Positions 1-9,126 of a DNA stretch of 45,500 bases are shown here, in pieces. The notes under the pieces are model-generated. The model made no database searches, was not told the DNA's origin, and worked only from the letters and a program-made list of their open reading frames with translations. Within the stretch, counting starts at the first letter, position 1, and the number at the start of each line of letters is the position of its first letter. The position numbers were made by a program, and so were the translations under genes. The DNA lies in assembly GCA_902775025.1 (NCBI GenBank), contig CACYKP010000016.1, positions 1 through 45,500 of the forward strand. The letters run 5' to 3'. The stretch comes from an uncultured bacterium. GTDB lineage: Bacteria; Cyanobacteriota; Vampirovibrionia; Gastranaerophilales; Gastranaerophilaceae.

Positions 1-368
1 TTTATAACCTCTGACATTCTCATCAAAGAGTTTAATTCCAACCCCTTAGACGCATTAACAAGAGGAGTATTGGGATTTATCCCTGCATCACGCAATTGTT
101 CGCAAACAGGCCTTACTCCGCCTGTGGCAACAACAGATAAAATTATATCCGCATCTTTTATGGCTGATTTTAAATCAGATGTAAACTCTACCTTTTTATC
201 TAATTGAACTTCCAAAGGTTTGGAACAATGTTTGTTCTTAACTAAATCATCGTTCAAATCACACTCTCTACCCCAAACAGTAATATTTTCAAAATTATCA
301 CTCATTAACCACGCAAGAGTTAACCCCCAGCACCCAGGTCCCAAAACTGTTAATTTCTTAAGCCCCAT
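1..368 (-). CDS. gpsA: NAD(P)H-dependent glycerol-3-phosphate dehydrogenase, N-terminal part (runs off the left edge)
   Basis: This partial gene enters the window from its 5' end and shows 122 codons. GpsA reduces dihydroxyacetone phosphate to sn-glycerol 3-phosphate, the backbone for phospholipid synthesis, in the cytoplasm. The protein begins MGLKKLTVLGPGCWG, with the Rossmann GxGxxG glycines at residues 10, 12 and 15, and continues to a conserved-looking NASKGLE segment near residue 105, both typical of the family. The start is ATG at 366-368 with an AAGGAG ribosome binding site 5 to 10 bases upstream. A TATAAT -10 box on the minus strand lies at 393-398. It is divergent from the gene at 517. 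The C-terminal half is outside the window, so completeness cannot be judged. Confidence 0.85.
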   Translation of the reverse strand, partial: MGLKKLTVLGPGCWGLTLAWLMSDNFENITVWGRECDLNDDLVKNKHCSKPLEVQLDKKVEFTSDLKSAIKDADIILSVVATGGVRPVCEQLRDAGINPNTPLVNASKGLELNSLMRMSEVI

Positions 369-392
369 ATTATACTCCTTATCAATACCGAA

Positions 393-398
393 ATTATA
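393..398 (-). promoter_or_regulatory. Candidate -10 box for gpsA
   Basis: A perfect TATAAT on the minus strand lies 25 bases before the gpsA start, giving a short leader with a good Shine-Dalgarno. No convincing -35 hexamer is visible 17 bases upstream, so this is a sequence-only prediction. Confidence 0.4.
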
Positions 399-516
399 CT
401 ATAATCTGCCTGTTTTTACCACGAGTATTTATTTTTGTAAACTTTTGTTAATCCTATATATTTTTATAGCAATTTTATTTTATATATAAACTTTATATAT
501 AAAGAAAGAGGATAAT

Positions 517-1511
517 ATGACTGTTAAATTTATAAATAAAAATAACGAAAAACAAAGCATGAATATTAAATTTATGCAAAATTGCACAATTAATAATAAA
601 AAACGAAATAGTATTTATGATGAAGACACATATTCCATTAAACAAAATAAAAATAAAAGTATTAAATTAAGTGATACGGAATACAAAATAGTTACAGGAC
701 TTGCAAAAGGTATGCCTTACGATTTTTGCGATGCTTGGGACGATGATAAAATGCTAACGGAAGACGACTTAAATATAGCGTACACACGTTTTAAAAACGG
801 CGAAAATATTTTTGGAATTAAAATTAAAAAATTTGAATATCATGAAAATATAGGTTTAGCGAATATAACTACAGAAAATGGTGATTATGTAAGCGTTGAC
901 CTTGAAACCGAATTTGAAAAAAAATATAAAATTGATAAGTCTTTAATACAAACCGATTGGAAAAATGAAGATAAAAAAAGTTATCCCGCATGGCATAAAA
1001 ACGTTATGTATGAAAAATATCTGCATGCCATCGGAAATAGAGAATCTAACAATGATTATTCAAGAGTCAATTCTCTCGGTTATTTAGGCAGATTTCAAAT
1101 GGGCGAAGCTGCACTTACCGATGTAGGATTTTACACAAAAGATGATACCACAAAAAATGACTGGAAAGGATTTTGGACAGAAATTGCAAGAAAGTTTAAC
1201 GTTAATTCTAAAAAAACATTTCTAAAAAATCATAAAGCACAAGATTATGCTATTGAATCATATCTAAAAAAACAATGGGGATACATAAAACATTTTAATT
1301 TAGATAAATCTCTGTATTCAAAAATCAATGGCATAACAATTACACCATCAGGACTTTTGGCTGCCGCACATTTAGTCGGAGTCGGAAAAGTTGTTCAATA
1401 CTTTAAATCAAACGGCAGATATATACCAAAAGATGGCTACAATACATCCCTAGAAGAATATTTAAAGAAATTTGCAAATTATGACGTCAGTCAGATAACA
1501 GGACTTGCTCT

Positions 1512-1515
<4 letters not shown>
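517..1515 (+). CDS. Lysozyme/transglycosylase-like peptidoglycan hydrolase, putative
   Basis: A 332-residue protein with no signal peptide visible. Residues about 160-300 resemble lysozyme-like lytic transglycosylase domains: the segment NRESNNDYSRVNSLGYLGRF has a glutamate (residue 176) in the position of the usual catalytic acid, followed by a GYxGxFQMGEAAL motif (residues 188-200) of the type that lines the glycan cleft. Residues about 69-86 (DDDKMLTEDDL) resemble half an EF-hand. The start is ATG at 517 with AAAGAGG 4 bases upstream. The gene converges on murQ and the two stop codons overlap in a TTTAAA palindrome with no terminator between them. The domain call is from motif recognition; secretion route and target are unknown, and it could be an effector or phage-derived enzyme. 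Confidence 0.55.
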
Positions 1516-2460
<945 letters not shown>

Positions 2461-2465
2461 AAATA

Positions 2466-2927
2466 CTATATTTTACTTAATAAACTAACCATTTCTATTG
2501 CAGATTTAGCAGCATCAGAGCCTTTATTTCCTGATTTTGTACCTGCTCTTTCTATTGCTTGTTCAATATTATCAGTAGTTAATACACCAAATATTACTGG
2601 GATTCCTGTTTCTAAACCTACTGATGCAACACCCTTAGACACTTCCGCACACACATAATCATAATGAGATGTTGAACCTTTTATAACAGCACCAAGAGTA
2701 ATTATAGCTGAATATTTCCCAGTCTTAGCGCATTTTTTCGCGACAAGAGGAATCTCGAATGCCCCCGGACACCAAACTATATCAATATTAGACTCAGATA
2801 CACCATGACGTTTCAATTCATCTAAAGCACCCGAAACAAGCTTGTTTGTAATGAACTCGTTAAAACGAGAAACTACAATACAGAACTTTTCATTTGTGAC
2901 AGTTAATAAACCTTCTATAATACTCAC
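2466..2927 (-). CDS. ribH: 6,7-dimethyl-8-ribityllumazine synthase
   Basis: RibH condenses 5-amino-6-ribitylaminouracil with 3,4-dihydroxy-2-butanone 4-phosphate, the penultimate step of riboflavin synthesis, as a cytoplasmic pentamer or icosahedron. The 153-residue protein has the normal length. It shows the N-terminal [11 protein letters not shown] segment, the CPGAFEIP motif, [15 protein letters not shown] and the phosphate-binding loop GVLTTDN. The start is GTG (2925-2927), supported by AGGAGT at 2935-2940. It stands alone here: no ribA/B, ribD or ribE is nearby, so the riboflavin genes are scattered in this genome. Confidence 0.97.
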   Translation of the reverse strand: MSIIEGLLTVTNEKFCIVVSRFNEFITNKLVSGALDELKRHGVSESNIDIVWCPGAFEIPLVAKKCAKTGKYSAIITLGAVIKGSTSHYDYVCAEVSKGVASVGLETGIPVIFGVLTTDNIEQAIERAGTKSGNKGSDAAKSAIEMVSLLSKI

Positions 2928-3010
2928 TTAACGTACTCCTTAATCTAATACATTAATTATACAACAAGATTTACAGAAAATCTCTAATCATTAAGAATAA
3001 TTTTACAATT

Positions 3011-3036
3011 GGGGGGTAAATATAAGCTGGTAAATA
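3011..3036 (+). repeat. GGGGTAAATAT element next to AGCTGGTAAATATA
   Basis: The ribH-nnrD spacer contains a G6TAAATATA run followed at once by AGCTGGTAAATATA. The same two words recur, usually joined as AGCTGGTAGGGGTAAATAT, in several other spacers of this window. The nnrD stop codon lies directly beside it. Confidence 0.5.
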
Positions 3037-3043
3037 TAATTAT

Positions 3044-3814
3044 TCAGATTAAGAATGCCATAACGGAATACTCTGTTAATTCTTCTGATGCAATTTCTCC
3101 GGCTCTTGAATGAAGATAAACACCCAGCTTTGCAGACTCAAATGGTGTCATTTTTTGGGCTAAAAGTCCTGATATAATCCCTGCTAACACATCACCGGTT
3201 CCTGCTTTTGCAAGAGCTGAATTCCCATGTTCATTAATGAAAATATTACTCTTATCACAAATTATTGTTCTGTGAGTTTTTAGAACCACCGTACAATTAT
3301 ATTTTTCGCAAAGTTCCATCGCAGAGCCTTCTAAATCAGCTAAAACTTCATCAATATCTTTAACTAACAGCCTTGCAGCCTCAGCAGGGTGCGGAGTAAT
3401 AATGGTATTTTGGGGCAAAGATAAATTCATTTGTGATAATATATTTAACCCATCAGCATCAATTACAACAGGAGTTCCTTTGTTTTTTAAATAATTAACT
3501 ATAAATTTAAAGTTCTGTTTTGCAGTAAAACCTTGTCCGATTCCACAACCTATAAGTATAACCGTAAAATCATTTAGTCTTCTATACGCATATGGTACTT
3601 CCATATAAACAGCTTCAGGTAGCCTTTGAGAAACAGATTTGATAACATTTTGTTCTGTAGCAAGAGCAACATACCCTGCACCGACCTTTAATGCGCTATA
3701 AGTTGAAAGATATGCTGCACCGATATAATTATCGCATCCTGCAACATTTAGAATTTTCCCAAAAGTTCCTTTATTAGAATTTTGTTCTCTTATTGGCATT
3801 TTGTAGTCTGACAT
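3044..3814 (-). CDS. nnrD: ADP/ATP-dependent NAD(P)H-hydrate dehydratase
   Basis: This enzyme repairs hydrated NADH and NADPH by ATP- or ADP-driven dehydration. The 256-residue protein has the ribokinase-like YjeF C-terminal fold: GKILNVAGCDNYIGAAYLS near the N terminus, the IDADGLN motif (residues 118-124), ITPHPAEAARLL (139-150) and the GTGDVLAG signature (205-212) whose aspartate is catalytic in the family. Many bacteria fuse this domain to the NnrE epimerase; here the dehydratase stands alone and no epimerase is seen. The C terminus (TEYSVMAFLI) ends a little early compared with the family and abuts a repeat element. It lies 67 bases downstream of trmL on the same strand and may be cotranscribed with it. 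Confidence 0.9.
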   Translation of the reverse strand: MSDYKMPIREQNSNKGTFGKILNVAGCDNYIGAAYLSTYSALKVGAGYVALATEQNVIKSVSQRLPEAVYMEVPYAYRRLNDFTVILIGCGIGQGFTAKQNFKFIVNYLKNKGTPVVIDADGLNILSQMNLSLPQNTIITPHPAEAARLLVKDIDEVLADLEGSAMELCEKYNCTVVLKTHRTIICDKSNIFINEHGNSALAKAGTGDVLAGIISGLLAQKMTPFESAKLGVYLHSRAGEIASEELTEYSVMAFLI

Positions 3815-3881
3815 TTTTATATTACTCCCTCACCTATACCCTCTCCCATCTGGCGAGGGGTATTGCAGAACTTGTTATATT

Positions 3882-4331
3882 TTATAAACCTATTTGTCTA
3901 ATGACTTCATATACTGTTATTGCTACTGAGTTTGAAAGATTCAAGCTTCTTTGACCTTCTACCATAGGCAGCGTTATTGCTGTTTCTTGTGTAACATACT
4001 CTTTCGGAAGTCCTCTTGATTCCGGGCCAAAGACAAGAAAATCACCTTCCCTAAACTCAATATCTGTATATTTTTTCTTTGATTTTGTAGTCAAATAAAA
4101 AAATCTTCCATCGGGAAACTGTTTATAAAGTTCATCCATAGATTCAACTTTATGTAAATCTACATTCTGCCAATAATCCATGCCGGCTCTTTTAACATAT
4201 CTGTCTGTAAGAGCAAAACCAAGTTTACCTACAAGATACAAAGATGCTCCTGTGCAGACACACAGTCTTGCTATATTACCTGTATTTGCAGGGATTTCCG
4301 GCTCATATAAAACTACATTGATTTTTGACAT
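3882..4331 (-). CDS. trmL: tRNA (cytidine(34)-2'-O)-methyltransferase
   Basis: TrmL is a SPOUT-class methylase that adds a 2'-O-methyl group to the wobble base of certain leucine tRNAs. The 149-residue protein shows the three SPOUT motifs: EIPANTGNIARLC (12-24), FLVFGPESRGLP (98-109) and LPMVEGQRSLNLSNSVAI (121-138), which form the trefoil knot and bind S-adenosylmethionine. Length is normal. Its promoter should lie in the structured spacer 4332-4724. Confidence 0.93.
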   Translation of the reverse strand: MSKINVVLYEPEIPANTGNIARLCVCTGASLYLVGKLGFALTDRYVKRAGMDYWQNVDLHKVESMDELYKQFPDGRFFYLTTKSKKKYTDIEFREGDFLVFGPESRGLPKEYVTQETAITLPMVEGQRSLNLSNSVAITVYEVIRQIGL

Positions 4332-4358
4332 AATACTTCCTTTTATAACAATTAGTAT

Positions 4359-4388
4359 AATACAACAAAATTTATATTTTGTTGTATT
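4359..4388. repeat. AT-rich hairpin, left border copy
   Basis: Arms AATACAACAAAAT (4359-4371) and its exact complement (4376-4388) enclose the loop TTAT. The same hairpin in opposite orientation occurs at 4696-4727, so the two copies bracket the region between trmL and the phosphatidyltransferase gene. A T-rich tract follows on the plus strand. Confidence 0.75.
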
Positions 4389-4494
4389 TATATTTTTTGT
4401 TAGATGTAACCTGACTTAAAGAAGATAAAATGTGAAATTTTAAGATAGTTTATAAACTAAAACATAAAGGGGTTTGGGGCATTACGTAATGAGC

Positions 4495-4641
4495 AAACAA
4501 TCTAGGTGAAGCATCAACAAAGAGAGTGCTGTTTGAAGGACAGGCGGGTTGGTAAATGTCTGCTTGTACAAAACTCCAAATAAAAACTTAAAAGAGTACA
4601 TTTACCCCCGAAAGTCCTGAGTTCACTCGATTAGGCAGTTT
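4495..4641. ncRNA. Candidate structured RNA between two palindromes
   Basis: The 393-base spacer 4332-4724 has no credible ORF but folds on paper into one long interrupted rod: AAAC (4495-4498) with GTTT (4638-4641), AATC (4499-4502) with GATT (4629-4632), GAGTG (4524-4528) with CACTC (4624-4628), GGAC (4538-4541) with GTCC (4614-4617), CGGG (4545-4548) with CCCG (4607-4610) and GGTAAATGT (4551-4559) with ACATTTACC (4598-4606). A 13-bp GTCCCTTTCTTTG hairpin follows. The overall shape recalls 6S-type rods, but neither family nor strand can be assigned; the innermost arm also contains the dispersed TTTACCCC word, so part may be repeat-derived. Confidence 0.3.
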
Positions 4642-4646
4642 CTTTC

Positions 4647-4676
4647 GTCCCTTTCTTTGCGGTCAAAGAAAGGGAC
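4647..4676. terminator. 13-bp perfect hairpin
   Basis: GTCCCTTTCTTTG (4647-4659), loop CGGT, and the exact complement (4664-4676). No U-tract follows on either strand, so it may be a repeat or RNA-end hairpin and not a true intrinsic terminator. Confidence 0.5.
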
Positions 4677-4695
4677 AATTAAAAATATTAATAAT

Positions 4696-4727
4696 TAATA
4701 CAACAAAATATAAATTTTGTTGTATTA
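4696..4727. terminator. AT-rich hairpin, right border copy, overlapping the stop of the phosphatidyltransferase gene
   Basis: Arms TAATACAACAAAAT (4696-4709) and ATTTTGTTGTATTA (4714-4727) with loop ATAA. It is the reverse complement of the hairpin at 4359-4388. Its outer end supplies the TAA stop of the minus-strand gene at 4725, so it may serve as that gene's 3' end structure. Confidence 0.6.
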
Positions 4728-5309
4728 CTCTTCAATAACTCTTTTTGCCTCAATTACTACAGGTAAACCACGAACTACGCAAAATACTATTGCAAATACC
4801 GCTGCCCAATAACCTATATTCCATATAATTTCTTGATTTGGAATATTAGGAATTTTTGCAGCAATAATAAGAATAAATGCCAAAACTTTTGCTACTGCAT
4901 AACTTATTCTCATGAACTTAGAGCCTGTAATCCATTTGCAAACAGGGTTTCTTTGCATTCCAAACGGTGTCAATCCTTTTTCCATCGCAGCACTTCTGAT
5001 TGTATCCGTCACAAAACCTCTAGTTAAAGCAATAAGCGGAAATAAAATATTCAACCAACCCATAACAGCAAACAACACCCAATAAGTGTTCTCTACAATT
5101 CTATCACCCATAATATCAAGAAGCGCACCAAACTTTGAAACCTCATTAAACTTTCTTGCAACCCAACCGTCTACACCATCAAGTGAAAATGCCAATATAG
5201 TTAAAATCAATGCCCATAGATAAGCCTGCGCATTACCCTGCATGGCATAAATCAAATATACTGCCGCAAACATAATAAAAATTCTAAATATTGAAATAAA
5301 ATTTGCCAT
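4725..5309 (-). CDS. CDP-alcohol phosphatidyltransferase family protein
   Basis: An integral membrane enzyme that transfers a phosphatidyl group from CDP-diacylglycerol to an alcohol. The 194-residue protein carries the complete family signature: D44, D47-G48-x2-A51-R52, G61, D65 and D69, the aspartates that bind the divalent metal and CDP-alcohol. About six hydrophobic segments surround it. Length fits PgsA-type glycerophosphate transferases, and the window also has gpsA, which makes its possible acceptor, but the acceptor cannot be decided from motifs, so no symbol is given. Start is ATG with GGGAG upstream; the stop lies inside a hairpin. Confidence 0.85.
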   Translation of the reverse strand: MANFISIFRIFIMFAAVYLIYAMQGNAQAYLWALILTILAFSLDGVDGWVARKFNEVSKFGALLDIMGDRIVENTYWVLFAVMGWLNILFPLIALTRGFVTDTIRSAAMEKGLTPFGMQRNPVCKWITGSKFMRISYAVAKVLAFILIIAAKIPNIPNQEIIWNIGYWAAVFAIVFCVVRGLPVVIEAKRVIEE

Positions 5310-5363
5310 TTTAACTCCCTCTTTTGATTTGGTGCAAATAATTCCACCCTTCTGATTGACTAA

Positions 5364-5957
5364 CTATATAATTCCCTCTTCTTTAGCCGCCTCGACAAAA
5401 CGCCTTACATCTTCTAATGTAGCTTCCTTTTTGTCTTTTCCGACAAGCTTATCTTCTATAAATACATAATCGTTATCCGGTACAAAATTTGAATGCTGAG
5501 CCTCCGGTTTTCTTTGTAGTATAAAATGCGAATTTTCTTTATACGGATCCAGTTTTATCAAATTTTTTTCAATTGTTTCTAATTCCTCAATATCGTTTAT
5601 CTTATTTATCTTGTTTGACAAATCCGCATCTCCGCACATTACCTTATAATTTGAGTATTTATTTTCAATAAAAAATCTGTACTTACCGGTTTTCTTTGAT
5701 TGTCTATATGACAACTCACAATCGTGTCCAAAACGCTCCATTATGGTTGATAAATTTAAAGATACGTTATTAACTCTTTCCGCAAAGGATAGACAAGCAG
5801 ATATTATATCCATCGTTTTATACTTTCCTGAAGCTGCAGCATCAAGCCATTTATCTCCTACTTTTTTACACAAAAGAGATGTATCAAGTCCTACACGACC
5901 TTTTGAAGAAACGGTATTTATATTTACGCTTGAATTTTGAACCGGTAAAATTTTCAT
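5364..5957 (-). CDS. Hypothetical protein, 197 residues
   Basis: I do not recognise this family. The N terminus (MKILPVQNSSVNINTVSSKG) has no signal peptide and recalls the short Asn/Ser-rich leader of another unknown protein in this window (44061). The middle is mixed charged sequence, and the C terminus is acidic/basic and probably helical (KDKKEATLEDVRRFVEAAKEEG). A GAGGT ribosome binding site precedes the ATG. It lies 23 bases downstream of the oxidoreductase gene on the same strand, so the two are probably cotranscribed, but no function follows from that. Confidence 0.6.
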   Translation of the reverse strand: MKILPVQNSSVNINTVSSKGRVGLDTSLLCKKVGDKWLDAAASGKYKTMDIISACLSFAERVNNVSLNLSTIMERFGHDCELSYRQSKKTGKYRFFIENKYSNYKVMCGDADLSNKINKINDIEELETIEKNLIKLDPYKENSHFILQRKPEAQHSNFVPDNDYVFIEDKLVGKDKKEATLEDVRRFVEAAKEEGII

Positions 5958-5980
5958 ATCTATACCTCTTCGTCAAAAAA

Positions 5981-6979
5981 CTAAGCTTTCATTCTTGATA
6001 AAGCAAAGTCTGTTTTATCTAGTTCTTCTTTTTTAGAACCAAGCATTATTCGTTCTGCTTCTTCTAAAATACTAACAACTTCATATCCGTTCGCACCGTC
6101 GGAACGTGCCTTTTGTCCTGTTGCAATACAATTTACAAAATGCTGGCAGGCAAGTTTAAGAGGTTCTATTTCTAAATAATCTAATGCAACATTTTGAGTA
6201 TTTGCAGGAATAAAGTTGTCATAGATTTTTAATTTATCTGTTTGTGCGCAATCATCAAAAATAGCAGTTGCTTTTGTTCCTCTAACAAGCAGGTTTACGT
6301 GTTTTTGAGGAGTAATCCAGCTGTCTGATATATGAGCAATAACTCCGCCTTCAAATTCTATACCCAAATGAGTAATGTCCATAATATTATTTCTATCAGA
6401 CGATGCACCGATAGCAGAGATTACCCTAACAGGTTTTTTCCCTGTTACGTAAGCAACCATTGCAACATCATGCGGTGCCAAATCCCACATAACACTTCTG
6501 TCATTTTTATGATAATTTACATTCAATCTGTCTGATTGAGCGTAAACAATATCACCTAACTCACCTTCTTCGATAAGCATTTTTAATCTGTTTACCGCAG
6601 GATGATATAAAAGCAAATGGTCAACCATCAAAACCAAACCTTTAGATTCCGCTAACTCCATAAGCTGCTTTGCCTCTTCTGCGACAGTAGATATAGGTTT
6701 TTCTACATAAACATTCTTTCCTGCCTCTAACATAGTTTTAACTATCTTAAAATGAGTATGGCTCGGTGTAACAACCGCAACACCTGTTATCTCAGGATTA
6801 TTTATTACATCATTAAAATCTTTTGTAGTCTTTACTCCGGGAAACTGTTCCCTAACCGTTTTTAAAGACTCTTCATCTAAATCACACACATATTCTAAAA
6901 CATTTAAGTTATAAAAATTACGGACAATGTTTTTACCCCACATGCCCATTCCGATAACTGCTATTTTTTGATTATTCAT
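5981..6979 (-). CDS. Gfo/Idh/MocA family NAD(P)-dependent oxidoreductase
   Basis: A 332-residue sugar oxidoreductase. The N-terminal Rossmann domain starts IAVIGMGMWGKN, and the family lysine is in VYVEKPIS (near residue 92), followed by the C-terminal alpha/beta domain with MWDLAPHDV, whose Asp-His pair is typical of active members. This last motif is common in UDP-sugar 3-dehydrogenases of the WlbA/WbpB type, so a role in making a surface sugar is possible, but no glycosyltransferase or aminotransferase is nearby. Start is ATG with AAGAGGT immediately upstream. Confidence 0.85.
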   Translation of the reverse strand: MNNQKIAVIGMGMWGKNIVRNFYNLNVLEYVCDLDEESLKTVREQFPGVKTTKDFNDVINNPEITGVAVVTPSHTHFKIVKTMLEAGKNVYVEKPISTVAEEAKQLMELAESKGLVLMVDHLLLYHPAVNRLKMLIEEGELGDIVYAQSDRLNVNYHKNDRSVMWDLAPHDVAMVAYVTGKKPVRVISAIGASSDRNNIMDITHLGIEFEGGVIAHISDSWITPQKHVNLLVRGTKATAIFDDCAQTDKLKIYDNFIPANTQNVALDYLEIEPLKLACQHFVNCIATGQKARSDGANGYEVVSILEEAERIMLGSKKEELDKTDFALSRMKA

Positions 6980-7034
6980 ACCTCTTCCCTTTTCAAAATC
7001 ACACTTTTAAAATAATTATAGTACAAGTATAATG

Positions 7035-8162
7035 CTATGGCAACGATATTTCGAAGTTTCCGTTATAAAATCTTATACTTAAATTCAATATTTCATTATT
7101 ATACGCACTCGGAGGCGGATTAAATGTCGGAGTGGACATGACCGCAGCATATACTGCATCATTCAATGTATTATTTGATGACTGTTTTGAAAAAGAACGG
7201 CTAACCAGCCTTCCTGTTGAATCAATTTTGAAAGATACAGTACATGAGCCATCCCCGATAACTTTTGTAAAATCTATTTTTCTTGCAATAGTATTTCTTA
7301 AATTAGCTTTATAAGAAACAAGCTCTTGTTTATTAAGCTTAGCTTGCTTTGCTTTTGCTTCAGCCTGTTTTTTAGCTTGCTCTGCCTGAAGTTTTTTCAA
7401 CTGTTCAGCCTCTGCCTTCTTTCTCTCAGCTTCCGCTTTTTGTTTTCCAAGTTCTTCTGCCTGTTTTTTAGCTTGAATTTGAGCGTTTGTATTTGTTTGA
7501 GGCTTTACTACCGTTGTAACAGGTTTTGAAACAGTTTTTAGTGTTGTTGCTTTTTTAAGAGGAACAACCGTAACTTTTGGTTTTGTAACAGGTTTTACAG
7601 GCTGAGTTACAACCTTCTTTGGTTCAGGTATATTAATAATTTGTTTTACTACATTTGTTTCTTCCTGTTTGGGTTGAGGTTTAGGTTGTTCTTGTTTTAC
7701 AACCGGAAGCGCATTATTCCAAAACTTATCTATGGAAGGTATATTCTTTGGCGTATTAACCTCTTGTTTTTTTTCTGCAACAACTTCCTGTTCTGTTGGG
7801 TTCCAAGCAAAAAATACAATATATAAAGACAACAGTATGCAACCGCAAAAAATTATTAAAGATATTGGATCTAATGATTTTTTGAACCTTGAAAATTCAG
7901 GATACCGTTCAGAGAAAGTTTGTTTCTCAGATATTGTTTCGGTATTAGAAAATCTCATTGAAGATGCCGGCATAGGCTTATTTTGCTCTAAGTTTTTGTC
8001 AGGTGAAACCTGACCTACATTATCCGATTTATTATTATCTATTTTTTGTGCCTGCTGCTCTAATTTTTCCTCAATACTAACTTCTTCAAATTCATCATTA
8101 CCGCAATCACAATAATCAGGTTTTTCTTCAAATTCTGCACCGCATTCTTTACATCTATACAT
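7035..8162 (-). CDS. TolA/TonB-like protein with N-terminal zinc ribbon
   Basis: A 375-residue single-pass protein. Residues 4-20 carry a CxxC...CxC zinc-ribbon-like cluster (C4, C7, C18, C20), followed by a charged linker, a transmembrane helix at about 99-120, a long Pro/Lys/Val-rich spacer, an Ala/Lys/Glu-rich coiled-coil segment (about 235-280) and a C-terminal TonB/TolA-like domain (about 283-375, with VSFKIDSTGRLVS and a TPTFNPPP loop). The topology suggests a cytoplasmic ribbon and a periplasm-spanning arm. It lies 34 bases downstream of a second TonB-like gene in the envelope cluster. Residues about 49-56 (VGQVSPDK) are encoded by a copy of the TCAGGTnnnACCTGA palindromic repeat. The partner outer-membrane protein is unknown. 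Confidence 0.7.
   Translation of the reverse strand: MYRCKECGAEFEEKPDYCDCGNDEFEEVSIEEKLEQQAQKIDNNKSDNVGQVSPDKNLEQNKPMPASSMRFSNTETISEKQTFSERYPEFSRFKKSLDPISLIIFCGCILLSLYIVFFAWNPTEQEVVAEKKQEVNTPKNIPSIDKFWNNALPVVKQEQPKPQPKQEETNVVKQIINIPEPKKVVTQPVKPVTKPKVTVVPLKKATTLKTVSKPVTTVVKPQTNTNAQIQAKKQAEELGKQKAEAERKKAEAEQLKKLQAEQAKKQAEAKAKQAKLNKQELVSYKANLRNTIARKIDFTKVIGDGSCTVSFKIDSTGRLVSRSFSKQSSNNTLNDAVYAAVMSTPTFNPPPSAYNNEILNLSIRFYNGNFEISLP
7998..8014. repeat. Palindromic repeat unit inside a coding sequence
   Basis: GTCAGGT-GAA-ACCTGAC, embedded in the TolA-like gene. The 30-base context matches the intergenic copy at 13070 except for changes that keep the stem paired (T-A becomes C-G). Other copies are at 9102, 11349, 20463, 33182 and 41490. 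Confidence 0.65.
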
Positions 8163-8196
8163 TTATTTTTTCCTTTTCCAATATTATATCAGAAAA

Positions 8197-9042
8197 TCAC
8201 CTAACGACTTTTTCTATATCATTATAATCTTGCGGTGTGCTGTATTTTTCTGTATTAGATATTCTCCACTTTCCTGTAACGGTTGTTGATGTTCTTTGAG
8301 TTCCTTCGGGGAAGTTCAATATTGAACGCCCTTGATATGAACGTATCACAGGTGCTATGTATTGAATTGCATAAGGTGTATAACTTGCAGGATTTGCACC
8401 TGTTTGAACATTTGTAATTTTACCGTACCTGTCAACATTAAACGAAAACTGAAAAACCGTTCCGTTTGGAATATCAGGAAGTCTTGTATCCTGCATAATC
8501 TTATTAGTTAAAGCAGAGCGCCATTTATTCCAAGCAATTGTTTCTTCTTGCTGAGTCAAAACTTTCGGTACAGCAACCTCCACGCTCCTTGAAGGAAGGG
8601 ATTGAGGAGTAGAGTTCACAGTTACTTTTTGTTCAACCTTAGGTTGTTCTATCTTAACAACTTGTTTTACAACAGGTTTTTGAACGGTTGTTGTAGTAGG
8701 TTTTGTTACAGTTTGAACTTGTGGTTTTGCAACTGATTGTTTTACAGTAGTAGTTTGCTTTGGTTTTGTTACTGTTTGTGTCTTAACTACAGGTGTTTGA
8801 GATTTATAAGTTGTAACTTTAGGTTCAACCTTTTTTTCAACAACAGTTGTTTTTTCAACAGGTTTTGCAGGCATTTCCATTACAGGAACATCTTTAGTTT
8901 CTGTTTTTACTTGCTCTTCTGTTACAAGAGTATAAGCAGAGTCATAAACAATCACATTTTTGTGCAAATCAGGTTTGGTTACACATATTGAGATTGTTGA
9001 AACTATAAGTATTATTAATAATAATTGTAAAATTAATTTCAT
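8197..9042 (-). CDS. TonB-like envelope protein
   Basis: A 281-residue protein with an N-terminal hydrophobic anchor (residues 3-24), a long Pro/Val/Thr/Lys/Gln-rich segment (about 50-165) of the kind that spans the periplasm in TonB, and a C-terminal domain (about 170-260) with the sequence FSFNVDRYGKITNVQTG that resembles TonB C-terminal domains. The Ser and Pro near SYQGRSILNFPEGT occupy the place of the usual PxxxP loop. ExbB/ExbD are not in the window, so energisation by the proton-motive force is not shown. It lies between an eight-TM protein and the TolA-like gene and is probably cotranscribed with both. Confidence 0.65.
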   Translation of the reverse strand: MKLILQLLLIILIVSTISICVTKPDLHKNVIVYDSAYTLVTEEQVKTETKDVPVMEMPAKPVEKTTVVEKKVEPKVTTYKSQTPVVKTQTVTKPKQTTTVKQSVAKPQVQTVTKPTTTTVQKPVVKQVVKIEQPKVEQKVTVNSTPQSLPSRSVEVAVPKVLTQQEETIAWNKWRSALTNKIMQDTRLPDIPNGTVFQFSFNVDRYGKITNVQTGANPASYTPYAIQYIAPVIRSYQGRSILNFPEGTQRTSTTVTGKWRISNTEKYSTPQDYNDIEKVVR

Positions 9043-9101
9043 TTATCCCACCCCCTCCCCCCTCCCTCAAGGAACGGGGGAAAGTGCTTTTCAATCAATA
9101 G

Positions 9102-9119
9102 GTCAGGTTTCACCTAACA
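9102..9119. repeat. TCAGGT/ACCTGA palindromic repeat unit, one mismatch
   Basis: The plus strand reads GTCAGGTTTCACCTAAC, the reverse orientation of the unit at 7998. It lies in the 84-base spacer between the TonB-like and eight-TM genes, beside C-rich sequence of the common CCCTCTCC repeat type. Confidence 0.6.
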
Positions 9120-9126
9120 ATAACTT

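Noticed and set aside
4595-4640. RNase P RNA-like GAAAGTCC motif
   Set aside because: The other conserved P RNA regions are absent and the available length is too short.
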